Below are positions 7,706 through 11,260 of a stretch of 11,260 bases of DNA, in pieces. Source of the stretch: Bacteroidales bacterium UBA5266 (GTDB taxonomy: Bacteria > Bacteroidota > Bacteroidia > Bacteroidales > WCHB1-69); the NCBI GenBank assembly GCA_002411545.1, contig DHTG01000058.1, positions 1,721 to 12,980 on the forward strand. The letters are read 5' to 3'. Under the pieces are notes generated by a model. It was not told the origin of the DNA. It searched no databases and saw only the letters and a program-made list of their open reading frames with translations. Numbering within the stretch: position 1 is the stretch's first letter; every line of letters starts with the position of its first letter. A program made the translations under genes and the position numbers.

Positions 7706-7713
7706 CAAAATTA
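7706..7713 (-). promoter_or_regulatory. TAnnTTTG -7 box just before the Ig-like lipoprotein gene
   Basis: On the minus strand TAATTTTG matches the Bacteroidota -7 box, with TTCG as a near-match to the -33 TTTG at 19 nt spacing. Only 4 nt separate the box from the annotated ATG (7701), so transcription would start at or a few bases from the start codon. That implies a leaderless or near-leaderless mRNA, or a promoter that lies elsewhere. Confidence 0.5.
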
Positions 7714-7790
7714 GTTAATTTCACTTCTCATTCGAAGACATATATGCATTTTATAGGAATAATTTCCTGTTTTAATTCCACCTTGGATGC

Positions 7791-8990
7791 TTATTTATCT
7801 TTGCGCAACAAAGCCAATCCGCCGCTGCCGGTTTCTTTGTAGAGGCTGGGGAGGTCTTTTCCAGTTAGGTTCATTGTTTTCACCACCTTATCAAAACTAA
7901 CGATGTGTTTCCCGTCCGACATCATGGCATATAAATTGGCATCCAAAGCTCGAAGTGCCGCAAAGGCATTGCGTTCGATGCAGGGTATCTGTACCAAACC
8001 GCAAATGGGGTCACAGGTTAATCCCAGGTGATGTTCCAAAGCCATTTCGGCTGCATATTCAATTTGTTGAGGACTACCTCCAAAAAGCTGATTGGCTGCC
8101 GCTGCCGCCATGGAACAGGCCGTACCGACTTCCCCTTGACAACCGACTTCGGCACCGGAAATAGAAGCGTTGGTTTTGACAATATTGCCAAATAAAGCGG
8201 CCGTAGCCAAGGCTTTGAGTATGGATTTATCGCCAAAATCATGATTGGTTTTCAAATGAAATAAAACGGCAGGCAGAATGCCGGCCGAGCCGCAGGTAGG
8301 AGCCGTAACTATCAAGGAGCCCGAAGCATTTTCTTCGGCGGTAGCCAAGGCATAGGCTGTTACCAAGCATCGTCCTTGCAAGGAGGCTTTGTAGCTTGAA
8401 GCTTTGACAAAGTAAGAGGCCGCTTTGCGCCGCAGCTTCAGTCCTCCCGGTATCACCCCTTCGTTTTGTAAACCCCTGAGTATGGCGGCTTGCATTACTT
8501 CCCAAACCACAGACAGGTATTCCCATATCGCTTCGCCTTCATGTTGAATGACATATTCCCAATAAGTCATTCCATTCGCTTCGATATAGGTCAATATATC
8601 GGATATGGAGGTATGTTCATACATGCTATGTTCCACGAATCGAGTGTTCTCATCGGCCAGCTTTCCTCCTCCTATACTGTAAATCGTCCAACTATCCTTC
8701 AGCTGCTGTTGTTCATCCAAGGCTTCAAAAAGCATGGCATTGTTATGAAACGGTAAAAACACATCCGGTTTCCAAAGTATATCGACCGGAGTAGGATGCA
8801 TTACATCGATGATGGCTTTATCGGTAAAATGTCCTTTCCCCGTAGCCGCTAAACTGCCGTAGAGTGTAACTCGGAAGGAATTTGCTGTGGGATGCTTCGC
8901 TTTAAACTGCTCGGCCGCTTTACGAGGGGCCATGGTATGGCTGCTCGAAGGACCGTTTCCTATACGATAGATATGTTTGATGCTTTCCAT
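7791..8990 (-). CDS. sdaA: iron-sulfur L-serine dehydratase (L-serine ammonia-lyase), single chain
   Basis: This enzyme splits L-serine to pyruvate and ammonia with an oxygen-sensitive 4Fe-4S cluster. The 399 residues carry the beta domain first (about 1-140, with GPSSSHTM at 13-20 contacting substrate) and then the alpha domain (about 150-395). The cluster ligands are recognisable: Cys284 in EVGCQGEVG, Cys326 in LTCDP and Cys337 in IPCIERN. The 42- and 11-residue spacing is what I recall for the structurally studied Legionella enzyme. APTCGSAGILPA (230-241) is another family block. It is somewhat shorter than the usual 450 or so residues because the beta domain is compact. The C-terminal tail ends in GGLALLRKDK without the cysteine that in the Legionella enzyme caps the catalytic iron. 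It follows trmB by 17 nt and is probably cotranscribed. Fits an amino-acid-fermenting anaerobe. Confidence 0.95.
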   Translation of the reverse strand: MESIKHIYRIGNGPSSSHTMAPRKAAEQFKAKHPTANSFRVTLYGSLAATGKGHFTDKAIIDVMHPTPVDILWKPDVFLPFHNNAMLFEALDEQQQLKDSWTIYSIGGGKLADENTRFVEHSMYEHTSISDILTYIEANGMTYWEYVIQHEGEAIWEYLSVVWEVMQAAILRGLQNEGVIPGGLKLRRKAASYFVKASSYKASLQGRCLVTAYALATAEENASGSLIVTAPTCGSAGILPAVLFHLKTNHDFGDKSILKALATAALFGNIVKTNASISGAEVGCQGEVGTACSMAAAAANQLFGGSPQQIEYAAEMALEHHLGLTCDPICGLVQIPCIERNAFAALRALDANLYAMMSDGKHIVSFDKVVKTMNLTGKDLPSLYKETGSGGLALLRKDK

Positions 8991-9007
8991 CGGTTCTTGG
9001 TATTAAG

Positions 9008-9676
9008 TTAAATCATAGTGAATTTGATATAATATATTGTATGCCCCTGCTCCAACCACATTTTTTCGTAATAGGTCTGTATGGCCAAGATAGAATTTTG
9101 AATTTCCGACTGATACACATCCTCTTGTATTTCCAATATCGTATAATCAAGCTTATGGATGACCTCTTTGGTATAATGAAACAAGAGTTCGGAATCGGTT
9201 TTCAGGTGTATGCAGCCGCCGGGCGTTAACACTTGTTTGTAAATATCCAAATAATAGGATGACGTTAAACGTTTGGCCACTTTGGAACGTTTGGGTTGAG
9301 GGTCGGGAAAGGTAAGCCAGATTTCGTTGACTTCGCCTTCGGCAAACATACGGGGCAAAAACTGTATTTGCGAGCGGATAAAGGCTACATTCTGCATATT
9401 ATTTTCAGCAGCATACTTACAACCCTTCCATAAACGGGCTCCTTTACGATCCATGCCTATATAATTCCGATGCGGAAACATAGCCGCCAAAGCCAGGGTA
9501 TACTCTCCCCTGCCACAGCCAAGCTCCAAGGTAACAGGTTCATCTTGCTTGAAATATTCAGCCTTCCAGCGTCCTTTCATCGATGCATCTTGTTGCAATA
9601 TTTCCTCGTAAGGAAAGGAAAAGTAATTTCTAAATGTCAGATTTTCTGCGAACTTCTCTAGCTTATTCTTACTCAC
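9008..9676 (-). CDS. trmB: tRNA (guanine-N7-)-methyltransferase, m7G46
   Basis: TrmB methylates G46 in the variable loop of many tRNAs, using S-adenosylmethionine. From the GTG at 9676-9674 the protein has 222 residues. It shows the SAM-binding block LELGCGRGEYT (about 50-60), the acidic end of beta-2 in GMDRKGA, EIWLTFPDPQPKR (about 118-130) with the family's PDP motif, and LKTDSE (158-163). The frame is open up to a TTG at 9706, but that codon is part of the promoter -7 box. The GTG start gives VSKNKLEKFAEN, which matches the N-terminus usual for Bacteroidota TrmB, so GTG is preferred. A purine run (AAAAAAAAGAG) precedes it as a weak ribosome site. The next gene, the serine dehydratase, starts 17 nt after the stop. 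Confidence 0.96.
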   Translation of the reverse strand: MSKNKLEKFAENLTFRNYFSFPYEEILQQDASMKGRWKAEYFKQDEPVTLELGCGRGEYTLALAAMFPHRNYIGMDRKGARLWKGCKYAAENNMQNVAFIRSQIQFLPRMFAEGEVNEIWLTFPDPQPKRSKVAKRLTSSYYLDIYKQVLTPGGCIHLKTDSELLFHYTKEVIHKLDYTILEIQEDVYQSEIQNSILAIQTYYEKMWLEQGHTIYYIKFTMI

Positions 9677-9695
9677 GGCTCTTTTTTTTGAGCTG

Positions 9696-9703
9696 CAAAA
9701 GTA
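9696..9703 (-). promoter_or_regulatory. TAnnTTTG -7 box, promoter of trmB-sdaA
   Basis: TACTTTTG on the minus strand, 19 nt upstream of the GTG start of trmB. It rules out the longer TTG-initiated reading frame, whose second and third codons are inside the box. The expected leader is about 10-16 nt. No clear -33 element is seen. Confidence 0.65.
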
Positions 9704-9828
9704 CAAAAAAATACGGCATCAGGGAACATGATTTCATAAGACTTCCCACACATCGGCTTTTTTCTACCATAAAAACACCAATCACCTGTTACAAACCAAG
9801 CGCAATATCGTCCATATTTTTATGTCAA

Positions 9829-9850
9829 AATGTAACATTAATGTTACATT
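9829..9850. promoter_or_regulatory. 22-bp perfect palindrome, candidate operator
   Basis: The core TGTAACATTAATGTTACA (9831-9848), plus AA/TT flanks, is a perfect inverted repeat with half-sites TGTAACA and TGTTACA around TTAA. A further copy of TGTTACA lies at 9787-9793, 55 bp (about five helical turns) to the left. Symmetry and length fit a dimeric regulator such as a CRP/FNR- or GntR-type protein, but no regulator gene is in the window and the site matches no consensus I can name with confidence. It lies about 125 bp from the trmB promoter and 160 bp upstream of the sigma-54-like site, a suitable distance for an enhancer. Confidence 0.5.
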
Positions 9851-9894
9851 AAACACCACTCGATTTTCATCCAAAGACATACAATGAGAGCCGA

Positions 9895-9921
9895 CAGGGG
9901 TGTAATGTCCCCTGATTTTTT
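9895..9921 (+). terminator. intrinsic terminator without an upstream gene
   Basis: CAGGGG (9895-9900) pairs perfectly with CCCCTG (9909-9914) around an 8-nt loop, followed by ATTTTTTATTT. The T-run is on the plus-strand side only, so it stops rightward transcription. The nearest gene on the left (trmB) points away, so the terminated transcript would have to be a non-coding RNA or antisense read-out starting between about 9706 and 9890. Confidence 0.65.
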
Positions 9922-9985
9922 ATTTATAAATCTAACAAACAATGAGTTATTTTTATATATTTTAACCTTTTTTAATGACAAAATG

Positions 9986-10008
9986 GCGGTTAGAAGGCCG
10001 CTTTTTTT
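9986..10008 (+). terminator. second intrinsic terminator without an upstream gene
   Basis: GCGGTT (9986-9991) pairs with GGCCGC (9996-10001), four G-C and two G-U pairs, around the tetraloop AGAA, followed directly by seven T (10002-10008). This is a strong rightward terminator only 71 bp after the first one. It may end a second short transcript, act as a backup, or shield the downstream promoter that starts 2 bp later. Confidence 0.65.
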
Positions 10009-10009
10009 A

Positions 10010-10025
10010 TGGCATGAATTTTGCT
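10010..10025 (+). promoter_or_regulatory. sigma-54 (RpoN) -24/-12 promoter candidate
   Basis: TGGCATGAATTTTGCT fits the sigma-54 consensus TGGCACG-N4-TTGCW with one mismatch (T for C at position 6) and the required 10 nt between the GG and GC doublets. Transcription would start near 10036 and give a leader of about 134 nt before the small-peptide gene at 10170. An enhancer-binding activator would be needed; the palindrome at 9829-9850 lies at a suitable distance upstream. No rpoN or activator gene is in the window. Confidence 0.5.
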
Positions 10026-10078
10026 ATTGCTTATCTCTGTTTGTTTTACGGAGGAAACATTATCAATAAAATTTTATT

Positions 10079-10086
10079 TACTTTTG
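10079..10086 (+). promoter_or_regulatory. TAnnTTTG -7 box upstream of the small-peptide gene
   Basis: TACTTTTG on the plus strand, 83 nt before the small-peptide start codon. It is preceded by the AT-rich palindrome AATAAAATTTTATT (10065-10078). No clear -33 TTTG lies 19-21 nt upstream. It is an alternative, or a second, promoter to the sigma-54-like site. Transcription would start near 10091-10094. Confidence 0.45.
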
Positions 10087-10089
10087 CAC

Positions 10090-10107
10090 TTGTTTCCAAA
10101 GGAACAA
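10090..10107 (+). promoter_or_regulatory. small hairpin in the leader of the peptide-lipoprotein operon
   Basis: TTGTTTCC (10090-10097) can pair with GGAACAA (10101-10107) around AAA, with one bulged T. It is not followed by a T-run, so it is not a terminator. It would lie at or near the 5' end of an mRNA started from the TAnnTTTG box and could protect the transcript. The fold is short, so support is modest. Confidence 0.3.
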
Positions 10108-10158
10108 AAACAACATCATAGAAATTAATATTTTAATAACAACTAAAATCGCGCACGT

Positions 10159-10163
10159 AGGAG
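10159..10163 (+). promoter_or_regulatory. strong Shine-Dalgarno sequence for the small-peptide gene
   Basis: AGGAG lies 6 nt before the ATG at 10170. Bacteroidota genes rarely carry a good Shine-Dalgarno sequence, and no gene elsewhere in the window has one this clear. It fixes the start at 10170 rather than the internal ATG at 10191 and argues that this small frame is translated at a high rate. Confidence 0.65.
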
Positions 10164-10169
10164 AAAAAA

Positions 10170-10337
10170 ATGAAAAAGAAAGAAAAAGAAATGAGAGATT
10201 TTAAAGCAAAAGAAAACTACATTCAACCCATCCTCGAAGTCATAGAAGTGAAAGTGGAAAAAGGCTATGCTAGTAGTCCTGAAGCTGTAGCAGGAAAGTA
10301 CGAATCCACTGAAAGCATCAATAATTGGGATTTTTAA
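10170..10337 (+). CDS. 55-residue small peptide of a fimbrillin-type locus
   Basis: A short gene of 55 codons. The protein has a Lys/Glu-rich start (residues 1-16, no hydrophobic signal peptide), a central block YIQPILEVIEVKVEKG (17-32), then YASSP (33-37), and a polar Ser/Glu/Asn-rich end finishing in NNWDF. From memory, Bacteroidales often have small proteins of this plan (Y-I-x-P ... V-I-E-V ... G-Y/F-A-x-S ... short acidic tail with Trp) next to fimbrillin or surface-lipoprotein genes. The layout looks like a leader and a tail split at the G-Y-A-S-S block, as in secreted peptide precursors, but no processing enzyme is visible. Translation is supported by the Shine-Dalgarno sequence. The lipoprotein gene starts 31 nt after its stop, so the two are probably one operon. 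Function unknown: peptide signal, assembly factor or regulator are all open. Confidence 0.7.
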   Translation: MKKKEKEMRDFKAKENYIQPILEVIEVKVEKGYASSPEAVAGKYESTESINNWDF

Positions 10338-10368
10338 CACAAACTTAATCACAATAACTGCTGAGCAC

Positions 10369-11260
10369 ATGAAGAAAATAATCATAACCGGGCTCATGGT
10401 CCTTATAGGGGCAGCATTCACTTCTTGTAAAGAAGAAAATACCGACAACCGCATCAAAGTACGCATAGCCGATGCTACCGACGCAGAGAATAAATCACAA
10501 AAGCTGTATATAGATTCCGTTTCAGCAAAAATCTATTGGACTGTGAACAGTCATATCAAATTAGTTAGCCAAAACTACCATCCGTCCCGACTTCGTTATG
10601 TAGGCAAATCGGGGCAAATCGCAAACTTTGAACTCATGGAGGGCGAATTGCAACCCATAAATTACATGGGATTTTATCCCGAAAATATTGAGATGAATAC
10701 CGACCGCACCCTCATTTACAATGCACCTTTCGTATTTACCATTAATTCCTCCAATCCGAGTGCTTACATTTCGGATTATTTGCTTATGTATGCTAAAACA
10801 CCCTATAATCACGCCAATCCCAACGACACCCTGCTATTTTATCCGGGCATGACGATATTGGAACTGCCTTTGCGGGTAGATAGCGGCAGTTTGCTCATCC
10901 AATCGATTACCCTAAGTGCCAACGGAGTGAATCCGGGAAAAGGAGCCTTTGTTACCAAAGCCCGACTCCCCAATGTATTTAACGGAGAAACCGATCCCGT
11001 TGCCTTAAACGTTTGCAATAGCCTCATCTACCAATTCTCAGGCAATGGCTTATCTATAGGCACAACTCCCATTACAATTAAACTCTTGGTGTGGTCGGCC
11101 GATACGGCACCCGGATTAAGCAGCTATACCATTAACATCAATAACGATTATTTTAGCAAAAACCTCAGCCGAACGGCTACCTTTGCCAACAATACCTATT
11201 ACAATCTCCCCGCTTTCATTCCACCCACACCCCAAATAGGCGATTTCTACCAAGGAGGAA
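10369..11260 (+). CDS. fimbrillin-like surface lipoprotein (3' end off window)
   Basis: 297 residues are visible; the frame runs off the right edge. A lipoprotein signal peptide ends in the lipobox FTSC (Cys20), followed at once by KEEN. K-E-E directly after the cysteine matches the lipoprotein export signal described in Capnocytophaga and other Bacteroidota, so the protein should be exposed on the cell surface. Residues about 50-280 resemble the two beta-rich domains of fimbrillin/Mfa-type proteins: IYWTVNSHIKL, then MGFYPENIEMN, TLIYNAPFVFTI, SDYLLMYAKTP, then a second strand-rich region. After a Pro-rich linker (281-288) the last residues IGDFYQGG look like the start of a DUF1566-type domain. 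Family members form adhesive pili or sit at their tips. Antisense frames within it are shadows. The exact family is likely rather than certain. Confidence 0.72.
   Translation, partial: MKKIIITGLMVLIGAAFTSCKEENTDNRIKVRIADATDAENKSQKLYIDSVSAKIYWTVNSHIKLVSQNYHPSRLRYVGKSGQIANFELMEGELQPINYMGFYPENIEMNTDRTLIYNAPFVFTINSSNPSAYISDYLLMYAKTPYNHANPNDTLLFYPGMTILELPLRVDSGSLLIQSITLSANGVNPGKGAFVTKARLPNVFNGETDPVALNVCNSLIYQFSGNGLSIGTTPITIKLLVWSADTAPGLSSYTININNDYFSKNLSRTATFANNTYYNLPAFIPPTPQIGDFYQGG

Larger units (their letters stand above)
9677..10169. other. signal-rich intergenic region between divergent trmB and small-peptide genes
   Basis: No convincing protein gene occurs in these roughly 490 bases. In order they hold the trmB promoter (9696-9703, minus strand), a lone half-site at 9787-9793, a perfect palindrome at 9829-9850, a plus-strand terminator at 9895-9921, a second plus-strand terminator at 9986-10008, a sigma-54-like promoter at 10010-10025, a TAnnTTTG box at 10079-10086 and a small leader hairpin near 10090-10107. 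The stretch 9704-9780 shows nothing recognisable. The two terminators with no gene before them suggest one or two short non-coding transcripts. Confidence 0.7.

Noticed and set aside
7757..7768. Short inverted repeat GGAA-TAAT-TTCC after the serine dehydratase gene
   Set aside because: A 4-bp stem is too weak for a terminator, and no T-run follows in the minus-strand direction.
9884..10069. Plus-strand open frame of 61 codons starting near the first orphan terminator
   Set aside because: It reads through both terminator hairpins and the sigma-54-like site, has no ribosome-binding site and gives a low-complexity Phe/Leu-rich protein.
10065..10078. Palindrome AATAAAATTTTATT before the TAnnTTTG box
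   Set aside because: It consists only of A and T in an AT-rich promoter region, so the symmetry is easily due to chance; kept only as promoter context.
10143..10466. Minus-strand open frame of 107 codons
   Set aside because: It is antisense to the small-peptide gene and the lipoprotein start. The Phe-rich tail is simply the complement of Lys/Glu codons, and the plus-strand frames have a Shine-Dalgarno sequence and a lipobox.
10561..11027. Two minus-strand open frames (83 and 62 codons)
   Set aside because: They are shadows of the fimbrillin-like lipoprotein, with no motif or start signals of their own.
1..11260. Mobile elements, CRISPR arrays, tRNA or rRNA genes
   Set aside because: No transposase or integrase frame, no regularly spaced repeat, and no tRNA or rRNA signature was seen on either strand.

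Overview
The window looks like Bacteroidales chromosome (phylum Bacteroidota). Three things support this. First, several TAnnTTTG -7 boxes, the Bacteroidota primary sigma-factor signature, lie just upstream of genes. Second, several gene families are typical of the phylum: a DUF4783-like protein next to nadC, a large Ig-like/Big_5 lipoprotein, a TrmB with the phylum's N-terminus, and a fimbrillin-like lipoprotein with a K-E-E surface-export signal after the lipidated cysteine. Third, the base composition is moderately AT-rich with compact gene runs. The Hdr-like redox genes and the Fe-S serine dehydratase suggest an anaerobe that ferments amino acids; the genus cannot be named from this sequence.

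Everything left of about 9.7 kb lies on the minus strand. Read in the direction of transcription from right to left, it has three runs: (a) trmB then an L-serine dehydratase (9676-7791, 17 nt gap); (b) an Ig-like lipoprotein, a small DUF4783-like secreted protein and nadC (7701-4620), with a 19-bp overlap between the last two; (c) a redox operon, 4497 to beyond the left edge. The redox operon encodes a two-domain VOC protein, two small HdrC-like ferredoxin proteins, a membrane-anchored HdrDE-like protein with two 4Fe-4S motifs and two complete CCG domains, and the start of an HdrB-like protein whose first CCG motif has lost two of its five cysteines. Tight spacing (TGATG overlap, 6 nt, 2 nt, 45 nt) argues for one transcript. 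No HdrA is visible, so the electron donor and final substrate are unknown.

A non-coding stretch of about 490 bp (9677-10169) separates these from a plus-strand locus. It is dense in signals: the trmB promoter, a 22-bp perfect palindrome with an extra half-site, two separate intrinsic-terminator hairpins facing right with no gene in front of them, a close match to a sigma-54 (RpoN) promoter directly after the second terminator, and a TAnnTTTG box. After it come a 55-codon small gene with a real Shine-Dalgarno sequence and, 31 nt later, a fimbrillin-like surface lipoprotein that runs off the right edge.

The most interesting parts are the small peptide gene paired with the fimbrillin-like lipoprotein under a possible sigma-54 promoter, the orphan terminators that may end one or two small RNAs, and the VOC-Hdr redox operon with its degenerate HdrB cluster motif and VOC domains without the usual histidine ligands.
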